Assembly (NCBI RefSeq): GCF_002224225.1
Contig: NZ_NJGG01000002.1
Span: forward strand, 310,001 to 374,000
Origin: Polynucleobacter cosmopolitanus
GTDB taxonomy: Bacteria; Pseudomonadota; Gammaproteobacteria; Burkholderiales; Burkholderiaceae
DNA: 64,000 bases
Direction: 5' to 3'
The notes beneath the pieces are model-generated. The model was not told the DNA's origin, did not search any database, and worked only from the letters and a program-made list of their open reading frames with translations. The position numbers were made by a program, and so were the translations under genes. Of the stretch, positions 36,350-45,478 are shown in pieces. Every line of letters starts with the position of its first letter. Within the stretch, counting starts at the first letter, position 1.

Positions 36350-37162
36350 ATGAGTCAACCAACTGATACCGATCATCAACAAGCCCCATGGACATCATGG
36401 GATGCTTGGCTTGGCTCGCCTCCAGGGAAATACGTCCTGAAGTGGGAACAAACTCAATTTGACCACATTGTGAGCGATATTTTTGGTTATCACGCCTTGC
36501 AAATTGGATTGCCGCAATTACCTGCTCTGACTGAAAATCGGATGCCCTTGCAAATGATCTTGCGCGCCCCGCATGACAAGCCCAATGATGAATCAGATGG
36601 TCAATGGCACACGATTGAAGGCATCCCAGAAGAACTGCCCTTTGCCAGCCAAAGTCTGGATTTGGTGGTGCTTCCCCATGTTCTTGAGTTCGCCACTGAT
36701 CCTCACGCCGTGTTACGAGAAGTCGAACGGGTCTTGATGCCCGAAGGTCGGGTGGTCATTTCTGGATTTAATCCAGCCAGTTTGTGGGGTTTGCGCCAAT
36801 ACTGCAGTCATTTGGTTGGTCAACCTTACCTCCCTAGAGATGGTCAGTTCATTGCTTTATTGAGATTGAAAGATTGGCTCAAGCTACTTAACTTCTCTGT
36901 TGATCGCGGTCGCTTTGGTTGCTATCGATTACCTTTGAGAAGTGAGTCAGGGATGCAAAAGTTGGCTTTCCTCGAAAAAGCGGGTGATCGCTGGTGGCCT
37001 GTCTTGGGCTCTGTTTTCATGGTGTCAGCGATCAAACGGGTATCAACGTTGACACTGGTGGGCAGAATTGAGAAAGGCGTTGCGGCTAATCAAGCACAAT
37101 TGAGCACAGTCACTCAATTAAACACATCCTCACAAAAGAATCAGTTGAAAGATCAGGCATGA
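36350..37162 (+). CDS. yafS: Class I SAM-dependent methyltransferase (YafS-like)
   Basis: A 270-residue protein with a methyltransferase_11-type core: the segment [21 protein letters not shown] around residues 103-123 and [19 protein letters not shown] after it. The usual glycine-rich SAM loop at the front is weak, as in E. coli YafS. Its substrate is unknown. It sits between gloB (divergent) and rnhA (ATGA overlap), which matches the yafS position in E. coli. The name rests on position and fold. Confidence 0.82.
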   Translation: MSQPTDTDHQQAPWTSWDAWLGSPPGKYVLKWEQTQFDHIVSDIFGYHALQIGLPQLPALTENRMPLQMILRAPHDKPNDESDGQWHTIEGIPEELPFASQSLDLVVLPHVLEFATDPHAVLREVERVLMPEGRVVISGFNPASLWGLRQYCSHLVGQPYLPRDGQFIALLRLKDWLKLLNFSVDRGRFGCYRLPLRSESGMQKLAFLEKAGDRWWPVLGSVFMVSAIKRVSTLTLVGRIEKGVAANQAQLSTVTQLNTSSQKNQLKDQA

Positions 37163-37623
37163 GCACTCCCGCACAAAGCAAGGTTGTGATTTACACCGAT
37201 GGTGCTTGCAAAGGCAATCCAGGCCCTGGCGGCTGGGGCGTGGTGTTGCGCTCAGCCGACAAGGAAAAGCACCTTCATGGCGGCGAGTTGATGACAACCA
37301 ACAATCGCATGGAAATGACCGCCGTGATCGAGGCTTTAAAAGCCCTCAAAATGGCTTGTCATGTGAGTTTGTACACGGACTCAAAGTACGTGATGCAAGG
37401 GGTCACCGAATGGATGGGCGGCTGGAAGGCCAGGGGCTGGAAAACCGCCGGCAAAGATCCCGTTAAAAATGTCGACTTATGGCAAGAAATTGATGAATTA
37501 CTGGGCAAGCATCAAATTGACTGGCATTGGGTCAAAGGCCACGCCGGCCATCCAGGCAATGAACTGGCTGATGCCCTAGCTAATAAGGGCGTTGAAGAAA
37601 TCCTCAAAAAAACTGCGTTTTGA
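37159..37623 (+). CDS. rnhA: Ribonuclease HI
   Basis: A 154-residue enzyme that degrades the RNA strand of RNA-DNA hybrids. The catalytic acidic residues lie in [14 protein letters not shown] (D13), [12 protein letters not shown] (E51), LYTDSKYV (D73) and the late [12 protein letters not shown] aspartate. The basic handle [13 protein letters not shown] is present. It overlaps the yafS stop in ATGA form. In most relatives dnaQ would follow directly; here dnaQ is about 5.2 kb away. Confidence 0.97.
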   Translation: MSTPAQSKVVIYTDGACKGNPGPGGWGVVLRSADKEKHLHGGELMTTNNRMEMTAVIEALKALKMACHVSLYTDSKYVMQGVTEWMGGWKARGWKTAGKDPVKNVDLWQEIDELLGKHQIDWHWVKGHAGHPGNELADALANKGVEEILKKTAF

Positions 37624-37710
37624 ATTTAAATCCGGTCGAGACGACCGAATTGAATTAACCCCTCATAAATGCGGGGCATCCTCTTTGGGTTTTGCACACG
37701 GGATGATCTC

Positions 37711-37739
37711 TTGACAAAACGTACGCTTTTACGTACTAT
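37711..37739 (+). promoter_or_regulatory. Promoter and palindromic operator of the toxin-antitoxin operon
   Basis: A consensus -35 TTGACA (37711-37716), a 17-base spacer and -10 TACTAT (37734-37739) precede the antitoxin gene. GTACG (37721-37725) and CGTAC (37732-37736) form an inverted repeat between them. The two GTAC cores are 12 bases apart centre to centre, the spacing known for YefM-YoeB operators with TGTACA cores. Confidence 0.82.
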
Positions 37740-37758
37740 GTTCAAAAGGAGTGGAATG

Positions 37759-38001
37759 ATGACTACATTAACCGCAAGTGAAGCTCGGGCAGGCCTCTAC
37801 CGTTTGATTGATCAAGCAGCAGAGACACATAAGCCAGTGCTTATCTCTGGCAAGCGGGCAAATGCCGTTTTGGTTTCCGAGGAAGACTGGAGCGCTATTC
37901 AGGAGACGCTTTATTTATTGGCAATTCCGGGGATGCGTGAGTCGATTAAAGAATCAATGGCCGAGCCTATTGCTAAAAGTAAAAGGACATTGAAATGGTG
38001 A
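37759..38001 (+). CDS. yefM: Type II antitoxin of the Phd/YefM family
   Basis: An 80-residue antitoxin, starting MTTLTASEARAGLYRLIDQ, with the Phd/YefM DNA-binding N-terminal domain and an acidic-to-basic C-terminus that would wrap the toxin. AAGGAG lies 7 bases before the ATG at 37759; another ATG at 37756 is only 4 bases from it. The open frame extends upstream to 37669 across the promoter, so that part is not coding. It binds the palindrome above and autorepresses. The toxin start overlaps its 3' end. Confidence 0.9.
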   Translation: MTTLTASEARAGLYRLIDQAAETHKPVLISGKRANAVLVSEEDWSAIQETLYLLAIPGMRESIKESMAEPIAKSKRTLKW

Positions 38002-38261
38002 CTTGGAATTTAGCTTATTCCAAGTTTGCTCTCAAAGATGCCAAAAAACTCACTGCCGCCGGACTAAGAGATAAGGCGCAGGCCTTGCTGGGTATATTAG
38101 AGCTTGATCCCTTTCAAAATCCACCTCCCTATGAAAAATTAGTGGGGGACTTAAAGGGTACCTATTCACGCAGAATCAACATTCAACATCGTTTGGTTTA
38201 TGAAGTTTTTCGTAAAGAAAAAACGGTGCGCGTTTTAAGAATGTGGACTCACTACGAATAA
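37995..38261 (+). CDS. yoeB: Type II toxin of the YoeB/Txe family
   Basis: An 88-residue mRNA endonuclease of the RelE superfamily that cuts at the ribosome. The family core YEKLVGDLKGTYSRRINIQHRLVYEV (in two halves, about 48-73) and the C-terminal WTHYE ending are well kept. These hold the glutamate, arginines and histidine-tyrosine pair of YoeB catalysis. The ATG overlaps the antitoxin stop by 7 bases. The pair looks intact and active. Confidence 0.92.
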   Translation: MVTWNLAYSKFALKDAKKLTAAGLRDKAQALLGILELDPFQNPPPYEKLVGDLKGTYSRRINIQHRLVYEVFRKEKTVRVLRMWTHYE

Positions 38262-38296
38262 GGTTGGCATTCGCTTAAAGGAGGATTGGGCATCCT

Positions 38297-38324
38297 TGGC
38301 CTTGGTCGATTTGACCAACGGCCA
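38297..38324 (+). terminator. Stem-loop downstream of the toxin gene
   Basis: Arms GGCCTTGGTC and GACCAA-C-GGCC can form a 10-bp stem with one bulge and a 5-base loop, 37 bases after the toxin stop. There is no U-tract, so a terminator role is only possible. The rest of 38262-38420 holds the efflux-gene leader. Confidence 0.35.
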
Positions 38325-38420
38325 CGTTAAGCCTAAATAAGTGCTAAATGAGGCTGAGTGTGCGAGAATTAATCTAGAACAATTAAGGAGATAGCGGCTT
38401 TAAATCAAAGCCCCTCAACC

Positions 38421-39641
38421 ATGCAGTTAATCACCAATCTAAAAGACAAAGTCATGCAGCTGGGCTGCCGTGTTGTGACTTCTGCCATGAACCTGATCAA
38501 GAATTTTGATTGGGCTAAAACTTATGCGTTTGTGCTCAAGCACAAAAAGAGAATCATCATCATTTTGATCGTGCTTTTTGCTGCCAATTACGCTTATGAC
38601 AAGTGGATGCCCAAGTCAGCGAAAAAAGCACCGCCACAATTAGTGACCACCACCGTCGTTGCAACTGCAGACACCCCAGTGATCATCGAAGCCACTGGCA
38701 CCATCATTGCTGCCAACATTGTGGATATTCGCCCACAAACCACCAATGTGGTGAGCAAGATACATATTAAAGAAGGTCAAGCAGTAAAAACTGGTGATTT
38801 GCTGTTCACTTTGGACGACAGAGCCAGTCGTGCCAATTACGAAAAAGCCAAAGCCTTGGCCGATGATGCAACCCGCCAATACAATCGATCTTTAGAGTTG
38901 ATTGAAAAGAAGTTTATTTCTCAAGCAGCGGCTGATTCTTCAAAAGCCAATATGCAATCCGCAGTGGCAAGCGCCAAAGCGGCTGAAGTTGCCCTGAGCT
39001 TTGATCACATTCGTGCACCGATTGCTGGTCGTGCTGGCGTGATCAATGTTTTCCCTGGCAGTCTTGTACAGGCTGGTACCAATATTTCAACAACCAGCAG
39101 CGCCACATCAACCACCACAACTGGTGCGATGGTGACAATCACTCAACTTGATCCGATCAATGTGCAGTTCACCATCCCTGAAAAAGAAATTCCTTTGATT
39201 CTTGCTGGTCGCGAAGCTGGCGAGGAGTTGACCGTGAGCGTGGATGTGAATGGCACTGACAAAGCTGTGGAAGGTACTGTGTACGTGGTTGACAATCAAG
39301 TGGACCCAGCCATTGGTGCGGTGAGAGTCAAAGCTCAATTAAGCAATAAAAATGGCGCGATGATTCAAGGGCAATTTGTCAGAATCAAATTAAAAGCCAA
39401 AACTTTGAAAGACTCTTTGGTCGTCCCAACCCAAGCAGTCGTTACCAACACCAAGGGTGATCATTTGTACGTGGTTGAAAACGCCAACACAGTTGCTCTT
39501 AAGCCAATCAAAGTGATTTACCAGTACCAAGGTCAGACAGTGGTCACAGGTGTGAACGCTGGTGACAAGATTGTGGTGGAAGGTAAACAAAACTTAAGGC
39601 CTAATGGCGTGATCAGAGAAACATCTGGCGCTGGGAAGTAA
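38421..39641 (+). CDS. RND efflux periplasmic adaptor (membrane fusion protein)
   Basis: A 406-residue adaptor of the HlyD/MdtA type. One N-terminal membrane anchor (about 43-60, KRIIIILIVLFAANYAY) is followed by the lipoyl-like half VVSKIHIKEGQAVKTGDLLFTLD, a coiled-coil hairpin and the matching half DHIRAPIAGRAGVINV. A beta-barrel domain follows (LDPINVQFTIPEKEI). It joins an RND pump to an outer-membrane channel. The permease gene follows 6 bases later. The N-terminus is about 40 residues longer than usual before the anchor, and AAGGAG lies 30 bases upstream of the ATG behind a small stem-loop. Confidence 0.9.
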   Translation: MQLITNLKDKVMQLGCRVVTSAMNLIKNFDWAKTYAFVLKHKKRIIIILIVLFAANYAYDKWMPKSAKKAPPQLVTTTVVATADTPVIIEATGTIIAANIVDIRPQTTNVVSKIHIKEGQAVKTGDLLFTLDDRASRANYEKAKALADDATRQYNRSLELIEKKFISQAAADSSKANMQSAVASAKAAEVALSFDHIRAPIAGRAGVINVFPGSLVQAGTNISTTSSATSTTTTGAMVTITQLDPINVQFTIPEKEIPLILAGREAGEELTVSVDVNGTDKAVEGTVYVVDNQVDPAIGAVRVKAQLSNKNGAMIQGQFVRIKLKAKTLKDSLVVPTQAVVTNTKGDHLYVVENANTVALKPIKVIYQYQGQTVVTGVNAGDKIVVEGKQNLRPNGVIRETSGAGK

Positions 39642-39647
39642 TCAGTC

Positions 39648-42600
39648 ATGAACATCTCAGAGTTATGTATACGCCGCCCGGTCATGACGGTATTACTGTC
39701 ATTGGCCACCGTTGCCGCTGGCACTGTTGCTTATTTAAAAATACCCGTCGCTGCCCTACCAAGCTTTAACACGCCCGTCATTCAGGTCAGCGCCACCTTG
39801 CCAGGAGCCAGCCCTGAGAACATGGCATCAGCGGTTGCTCTGCCTTTAGAAAAAGAGTTTTCAACCATTGACGGTATCGCCGTCATCAGCTCAACCAACA
39901 CATTGGGCAGTACCAACGTCACGCTTGAGTTCAACAATGACCGTGACATTGATAAAGCCGCAGTGGATGTCCAAGCAGCGTTGCTGCGTGCACAAAAGCG
40001 CTTACCGATTGAGATGACCAATCCGCCGTCGTACCGCAAGGTCAACCCTGCTGATGCGCCTGTCTTGATCATGACGATGACCTCTCCTTCGATGGATTTG
40101 TCACAAATCAATGATTACGCAGAGAACTTGATTTCTCCAACACTCTCTACCATTGACGGTGTGGCGCAAGTCTTGGTCTACGGTCAAAAAAGATATGCCG
40201 TCAGAGTTCAAGTCAATCCAACCGTATTAGCGGCCAAGAACCTCACCATTGATGATGTTGCCAAAGCCATCAACAATGCCAACTCCAACACCCCAGTCGG
40301 TGTTTTAGATGGCCCTCGTCAATTACTGACGATTTATGCCAATGAGCAATTGGTCAAGGCCAGCGAATATGCCAACTTGGTGATTGCCCAACGCAATGGT
40401 TTGCCAGTGCGCTTAAAGGATGTGGCGCTGGTTGAAGAAAGTTATGAATCTGTCAAAACAGTAGCGGCTTATAACGGTGAGCGCTCAATCGCCTTAGCGA
40501 TCTTGCGCCAGCCAACTGCCAACTCTGTTGAAGTGGTTGATGCCGTGCGCAAGATGGTGCCTAAGTTCGAAGCGCAAATGCCAGCTTCAATCAAAGTAAA
40601 TTTATTGATTGATCGCTCAAAATCAATCAGAGAAGCCATCCATGATGTGAACCTCACCTTGTTGCTCACCATCGGCTTGGTGGTGATGGTGATTTTCTTG
40701 TTCTTAAAGCGTGCGGCTGCCACGATCATTCCAGCATTAAGCTTACCGATCTCATTGATTGGAGCTTTCTCCATCATGTATTGGATGGGCTACAGCTTAG
40801 ACAATATTTCTTTGCTGGGTATCACCATTGCTGTTGGCCTGGTGGTCGATGATGCGATCGTCGTGCTTGAAAACATCATGCGTCACATTGAAAACGGCAT
40901 GCATCCCTTGAAGGCATCTTTATTGGGCAGCCGCGAAGTGAGTTTTACGATCATCTCGATTTCGATTTCATTGGTGGCCGTGTTCATTCCGATTTTCTTT
41001 TTACCAGGCCCACTGGGTTTGCTGTTCAGAGAATTCGCGGTGGTCGTGTCCTTATCTATTTTGGTATCAGCGGTGGTCTCACTCACTTTGGTGCCGATGC
41101 TGTGCAGTAGATTTTTACCAAAACATGGTCAAGAAGCCAAAGAGCCACCGATCACCATCAAGTTTGAGGGTTATTTCACTCAAGTATTGACCGCTTATGA
41201 AAAAGCACTTGATTGGGCACTCACCAATCAAAAGAAAGTTTTGCAAGGCGCCTTGGCGACTTTCATTATCACGATTGGTTTATTTGTGTGGAGTCCCAAA
41301 GGGTTTTTCCCGGAAGAAGACACTGGGCAAATATTTGTGACCACTGAAGCAGCAGATGATATTTCTTTCAACGCCATGATCGAGTTACAAAACAAAGCGG
41401 CTGAAATTGTTCGTAACAATGAAAATATTGAAGCACTTGTATCGATTATCGGCGGTGGCGCAAGCTCAGGCACCAATACAGGCAGGATGTTTGTCAATTT
41501 AAAGTCTCGTGATGAACGAGCTCCAATGAAGAAAGTGTTGGAGAGTCTGCGCAAAGACTTGAGAGACATTCCAGGCCTGGCAATTTATTTGCGCCCTATT
41601 CAAAACTTGCAATTAGGCGGCAAAGTCACCAAGAGTCGCTATCAATACATTTTGCAAAGCGTGGGCTTTGAAGGCATCAATGAATGGTCCACCAAAGTCA
41701 CTGAAAAGATGCGTGCAGATCCTGGCATCTTCCGTGACATCACCACAGATTCTCAATTAAAAGGTTTGCAAGCTCAAATTGACATTGATCGAGAAAAAGC
41801 TGCGAGTGCCGGTGTGACAGTGGCTGATATTCGCAATGCCTTGTACTCTGCTTATGGTGAAAGACAGGTCTCAACCATCTACACCAGCGTGAACACTTAC
41901 CAAGTGATTCTGCAAGCAGCGAATGAGTACAAGCAATATGAAACCGATCTTAATGGCATTTATGTGCGCGGCAGAACCAGTGATAAGTTAGTTCCACTGT
42001 CTAGCATTGCTACATTCAGAAGAACCATCGGACCAACTGCAGTGAACCACCAAGGTCAGGTGCCGGCGGTGACGATTTCATTTAACTTGGCACCAGATGT
42101 GGCCTTGGGCGATGCCACCAAGAAATTAGAACAATACGTCAAAGAGCTTCAATTACCTCCATCAATCATCACCAGCTACGGTGGCGATGCTGCGGTATTC
42201 CAAAGTGGTCAATCCAGCCAGATCATTTTATTGTTAGCGGCCGTATTGGTGATTTACGTTTTATTGGGCGTTTTATATGAGAGCTACATTCACCCCTTGA
42301 CGATTTTGGCAGGCTTGCCATCTGCAGCCATCGGCGCTTTGATCTTCCTTCGAATTTTTGATTTGGAATTAACCATCATTGCGACCATCGGTATCTTGCT
42401 CTTGATCGGTCTGGTGAAAAAGAATGCGATTTTGATGATTGACTTTGCCCTAGATGCACAGCGCAATCAAAATATGTCACCTCGTGAAGCGATTCGCACG
42501 GCCTGCTTATTGAGATTCAGACCCATCTCCATGACCACCCTCACAGCCGTGGTGGGTGCATTACCAATTGCTCTAGGCTTGGGTGCAGGTGCTGAATTAA

Positions 42601-42746
42601 GACAACCTTTGGGTATTGCTGTGGTGGGTGGTTTGATTGTGTCGCAATTCGTGACATTGATCATCACACCTGTCATTTATCTTTATTTAGATAAATACAG
42701 CGGCACAGGCCCGATGGAAATCCCCGCTGAAATGCTGAAGGATTGA
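39648..42746 (+). CDS. RND multidrug efflux permease (MdtB/MdtC/AcrB class)
   Basis: A 1032-residue inner-membrane proton-drug antiporter. It has the HAE1-RND layout of 12 helices and two large periplasmic domains. The start ISELCIRRPVMTVLLSLATV is typical. The paired TM4 aspartates are in GLVVDDAIVVLENIM, and the motif GLVKKNAILMIDFA lies near residue 925. It resembles the MdtB/MdtC group, here with a single permease. No outer-membrane factor gene lies nearby, so a TolC-like protein elsewhere is presumed. The drug range cannot be read from sequence. Confidence 0.93.
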   Translation: MNISELCIRRPVMTVLLSLATVAAGTVAYLKIPVAALPSFNTPVIQVSATLPGASPENMASAVALPLEKEFSTIDGIAVISSTNTLGSTNVTLEFNNDRDIDKAAVDVQAALLRAQKRLPIEMTNPPSYRKVNPADAPVLIMTMTSPSMDLSQINDYAENLISPTLSTIDGVAQVLVYGQKRYAVRVQVNPTVLAAKNLTIDDVAKAINNANSNTPVGVLDGPRQLLTIYANEQLVKASEYANLVIAQRNGLPVRLKDVALVEESYESVKTVAAYNGERSIALAILRQPTANSVEVVDAVRKMVPKFEAQMPASIKVNLLIDRSKSIREAIHDVNLTLLLTIGLVVMVIFLFLKRAAATIIPALSLPISLIGAFSIMYWMGYSLDNISLLGITIAVGLVVDDAIVVLENIMRHIENGMHPLKASLLGSREVSFTIISISISLVAVFIPIFFLPGPLGLLFREFAVVVSLSILVSAVVSLTLVPMLCSRFLPKHGQEAKEPPITIKFEGYFTQVLTAYEKALDWALTNQKKVLQGALATFIITIGLFVWSPKGFFPEEDTGQIFVTTEAADDISFNAMIELQNKAAEIVRNNENIEALVSIIGGGASSGTNTGRMFVNLKSRDERAPMKKVLESLRKDLRDIPGLAIYLRPIQNLQLGGKVTKSRYQYILQSVGFEGINEWSTKVTEKMRADPGIFRDITTDSQLKGLQAQIDIDREKAASAGVTVADIRNALYSAYGERQVSTIYTSVNTYQVILQAANEYKQYETDLNGIYVRGRTSDKLVPLSSIATFRRTIGPTAVNHQGQVPAVTISFNLAPDVALGDATKKLEQYVKELQLPPSIITSYGGDAAVFQSGQSSQIILLLAAVLVIYVLLGVLYESYIHPLTILAGLPSAAIGALIFLRIFDLELTIIATIGILLLIGLVKKNAILMIDFALDAQRNQNMSPREAIRTACLLRFRPISMTTLTAVVGALPIALGLGAGAELRQPLGIAVVGGLIVSQFVTLIITPVIYLYLDKYSGTGPMEIPAEMLKD

Positions 42747-42812
42747 GCTTGAATTTTGAAGTCTGATTTTTGAGATTTAATTTTGTTATTGGTTTTAAAT
42801 TAGAAAGAATTT

Positions 42813-43502
42813 ATGCGTCAGATCATTCTCGATACGGAAACAACTGGACTTAACCCGCTCACTGGAGATCGGGTGATTGAGATTGGCTGCCTAGAAATGA
42901 TCGATCGACGCTTGACTGGTAATAAGTTGCATCATTACATCAACCCTCAACGCGATATTGATCCAGGTGCCGTGGCTGTTCACGGTTTAACGGTAGAGTT
43001 TTTATCAGATAAGCCAGTCTTTGCAGATGTGGCTGATGAGATCATCACCTTCCTAAAAGATTCTGAAGTGATCATTCATAACGCCCCCTTTGACGTGGGC
43101 TTTTTAGATGTCGAGTTTGGGCTTTTGAAACGTGGCAAGGTCGATGAGCATGTGGCAGGCGTGATTGATACCCTCAAGAATGCCCGAGAGATGTTCCCTG
43201 GCAAAAGAAACTCCTTAGATGCTCTGTGCGAGCGCTTTGCCATCAGCAATGAGCACCGTACCCTTCACGGCGCTCTTCTAGATGCTGAACTCTTGGCCGA
43301 AGTTTATTTGGCCATGACCCGTGGTCAAGAAGATTTGATGATTGATCTGCATGGCATGGACAGCGATGCAGCCAATGCGAAACGCAAGCCCTTGCCCACC
43401 AAATTGGTGGTGCAGTTAGCTTCCATCGAAGAGCAAGAAACACATCAGGCTTATCTAGAAGGTGTTGCCAAGGCAGCCAAGAAGCCACCTGTTTGGAGTT
43501 GA
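42813..43502 (+). CDS. dnaQ: DNA polymerase III epsilon subunit (3'-5' exonuclease)
   Basis: The proofreading exonuclease of the replicative polymerase, 229 residues. ExoI holds DTETTGLNPL (D7, E9), ExoII HNAPFDVGFLD, and the ExoIII-epsilon motif HGALLDAELLAEVY supplies the catalytic histidine and aspartate. The C-terminal tail is shortened compared with E. coli but still long enough to bind the alpha subunit. It normally neighbours rnhA; the toxin-antitoxin and efflux genes lie between them here. A strong terminator follows. Confidence 0.96.
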   Translation: MRQIILDTETTGLNPLTGDRVIEIGCLEMIDRRLTGNKLHHYINPQRDIDPGAVAVHGLTVEFLSDKPVFADVADEIITFLKDSEVIIHNAPFDVGFLDVEFGLLKRGKVDEHVAGVIDTLKNAREMFPGKRNSLDALCERFAISNEHRTLHGALLDAELLAEVYLAMTRGQEDLMIDLHGMDSDAANAKRKPLPTKLVVQLASIEEQETHQAYLEGVAKAAKKPPVWS

Positions 43503-43552
43503 GTAAATTCAAATAGTGTTAGTTGAATTTAGCCAAGGTTAGCTAGAGAAAT

Positions 43553-43580
43553 AAAAAAGATCGCCGCGGCGATCTTTTTT
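43553..43580. terminator. Bidirectional terminator after dnaQ
   Basis: A perfect 13-bp palindromic stem (AAAAAAGATCGCC against GGCGATCTTTTTT) with a 2-base loop lies between convergent dnaQ and the DUF4395 gene, with a U-tract in both directions. Confidence 0.92.
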
Positions 43581-43655
43581 CTTGTGTGCTTTCTGTTTGT
43601 TTGCTTTTTACTAACTGATTTACTTATTGACTTATCTACTTACTTAATTACTCGC

Positions 43656-44090
43656 TTAACCCATCTTAGGTGGGAAGAACTTGTACCAAAAGCCATATGC
43701 CCAGCAGGCAGCACAGAATGAAAATGCCCACTCAAGGGTAGAGAAAATCACCAAGGCAGTTGCTGGCACTTTCCATAAGTCATTGCCTGAATAAAGCAAG
43801 ATGGATGCAACGGTCGCAGCAATGAACAAAATCTTATTGGCAAACATCTTGGCACCCGCATTCTCTTTTTTGCCAGCGAGATTCATGCCAGTCATGATCT
43901 TGGTGAATAAGCGATGTGATGGACATTTATAGTGCCCCAAAAATCCTCGCATAAAACCCATCAAGGCCAATAGAGGTAAAAGATGTGGAAAACCCAATAA
44001 AGCCACGACGCAAACCATAAATGTAATAAAGACTTCAAACCTCACAACATTAGCGCTCACAGGTGGAATATCAAAACGTAACATGCTCAC
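43656..44090 (-). CDS. DUF4395-family membrane protein
   Basis: A 144-residue inner-membrane protein of the DUF4395 family, with hydrophobic segments at about 20-45, 83-100 and 110-130. A conserved cytoplasmic loop has the HYKCPSHRLFTKIM motif and a CAACWAYGFWYK end. Family function is unknown. Some members lie near rhodanese and sulfur-transfer genes, but none is here. It faces dnaQ across a terminator. Confidence 0.8.
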   Translation of the reverse strand: MSMLRFDIPPVSANVVRFEVFITFMVCVVALLGFPHLLPLLALMGFMRGFLGHYKCPSHRLFTKIMTGMNLAGKKENAGAKMFANKILFIAATVASILLYSGNDLWKVPATALVIFSTLEWAFSFCAACWAYGFWYKFFPPKMG

Positions 44091-44177
44091 TCCTCAGAAG
44101 AGATTGAATCTCATTCAATTACTTCATATTTTATTTATTAATCAATGGCTGATTTTAGGCCTGAAGATTACTCACGT

Positions 44178-44200
44178 CACTTAGAGAAAATTTCTAAGTG
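44178..44200 (-). terminator. Stem-loop between two minus-strand genes
   Basis: A perfect 8-bp stem (CACTTAGA against TCTAAGTG) with a 7-base loop lies 35 bases after the stop of the secreted protein at 44235. There is no U-tract, so it is a weak terminator candidate. Confidence 0.35.
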
Positions 44201-44234
44201 AATACCTTATTGAGGTGCCTTTACTTCATAAGAT

Positions 44235-44711
44235 TTACTGCAAGGCCTTGATGATCTCTTCTTGCTTGGTCACAAAATTAATCTCAGTCACTTTTCCAGA
44301 TTTGAGCTTGATGACGGTGATCGCATCATCTTTTTGCGGAAATAATTTTGACTGTGCCTCATCTCTTAAGATGGCAATCGTGTAAGGTCTTTTTTGCATT
44401 TTAGGGATTGCCACCATTTTGGTGATAAAGCCTGGCATGCCGCTGATATCAGCGACGTAGATGGCTTTTTTATCTTTCAGAATGGTTGGCGGCAAGTCTT
44501 CCAAGGTTTTACTCATGAGTGCACTGGTTGATTTGCCAGCGGCAAATAGAATCAAGTTGGTTTGCTCATTGATCGCGACCGTTTGATCGTGCTGATCTTT
44601 CATCTCAAGGACCAAACTATCGCCAATACGTGCTGCGCCTGCTGGTTGATTGGCGGAGGCAATCAAAGCAAAACCGCATAAAAACAGCGCTAACCCTAAG
44701 AGTTTTTTCAA
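44235..44711 (-). CDS. Small secreted protein of unknown function
   Basis: A 158-residue protein with a signal peptide (MKKLLGLALFLCGFALIASA, likely cleaved near residue 20). The mature part alternates beta and alpha segments, with DSLVLEMKDQHDQTVAINEQTNLILFAAGKSTS in pieces resembling a thioredoxin-like or YtfJ-like fold without the CxxC motif. I cannot name a function. It is divergent from the hemolysin-family operon and shares a 137-base spacer with it. Confidence 0.7.
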   Translation of the reverse strand: MKKLLGLALFLCGFALIASANQPAGAARIGDSLVLEMKDQHDQTVAINEQTNLILFAAGKSTSALMSKTLEDLPPTILKDKKAIYVADISGMPGFITKMVAIPKMQKRPYTIAILRDEAQSKLFPQKDDAITVIKLKSGKVTEINFVTKQEEIIKALQ

Positions 44712-44848
44712 AACATCACCTATTTTCTATTAAATAAATACAAATAAATCAATGGCTTAAGTAATTAATACCTTGATTTGAGAATCCTTAATTTAGCCTT
44801 AATTTTCGACCTCTATTGTTTGACCTATACCAAACAAAAGGATCAGAC

Positions 44849-45478
44849 ATGGCTCTTACATTAAGAACATATCATGACGCAAAGCATACCTTAATCTCCC
44901 CAGAATTTGATTCTGAGGAAAATCTTTACAAGTTCGAATGGGTAACCAAACAACACCCAGACAGAGAAAGCCTTCAGTCTTTCATCGCCACAACTTTCTA
45001 TAAAACCTATGGTGCTGATGTGCATCACTTCAGCGATATCTTGGTGGGTTGTAAAGATGCTCAAGGCCAATGGCTAGCTGCCTTGGGTTTTTCAGCGCTC
45101 ACGGATAAACCATGTTTTGTCGAACAATACTTAGATGCGCCACTAGAAATCAATATCGAAGCTCAAGTCAAAGAACACACCACTCGCAAAGAAATCGTAG
45201 AGGTTGGTAATTTGGCAGCCATTCATGCAGGAGCTGGCCGAACACTGATCATCAACATGACCCGTTTTTTACATGAGCAGGGATACAAGTGGGTGACTTT
45301 TACTGCCACTCGCACTTTGTTGAATTCATTCAAACGCCTAGGTATCAAATTATTCCAATTGGCAGAAGCGGATCCTAGTCGCTTAGAAGATGGCGGCAAA
45401 AACTGGGGCACTTATTACAACACTCAACCACAAGTGATGTTTGGTGACATCGCTTCAGGCTATGAGAAGCTGGCTTAA
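44849..45478 (+). CDS. Thermostable-hemolysin family protein
   Basis: A 209-residue protein from the ATG at 44849 (AAAAGGA 7 bases ahead), matching the thermostable hemolysin family (PF12261) seen in Vibrio and others. The core EIVEVGNLAAIHAGAGRTLI and GYKWVTFTATRTLLNSFKRLGI is typical and resembles GNAT acyltransferase folds (NLA-x-H and R-x-x-x-x motifs). No signal peptide is present. The hemolysin name comes from early cloning work and need not reflect the activity. It is the first gene of a five-gene plus-strand operon, and its stop overlaps the ligase start, so an acyl-transfer role with the ligase is plausible. Confidence 0.82.
   Translation: MALTLRTYHDAKHTLISPEFDSEENLYKFEWVTKQHPDRESLQSFIATTFYKTYGADVHHFSDILVGCKDAQGQWLAALGFSALTDKPCFVEQYLDAPLEINIEAQVKEHTTRKEIVEVGNLAAIHAGAGRTLIINMTRFLHEQGYKWVTFTATRTLLNSFKRLGIKLFQLAEADPSRLEDGGKNWGTYYNTQPQVMFGDIASGYEKLA

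Noticed and set aside
41228..41569. A minus-strand frame within the RND permease gene
   Set aside because: It mirrors the codon pattern of the permease and has no start signal or recognisable domain.
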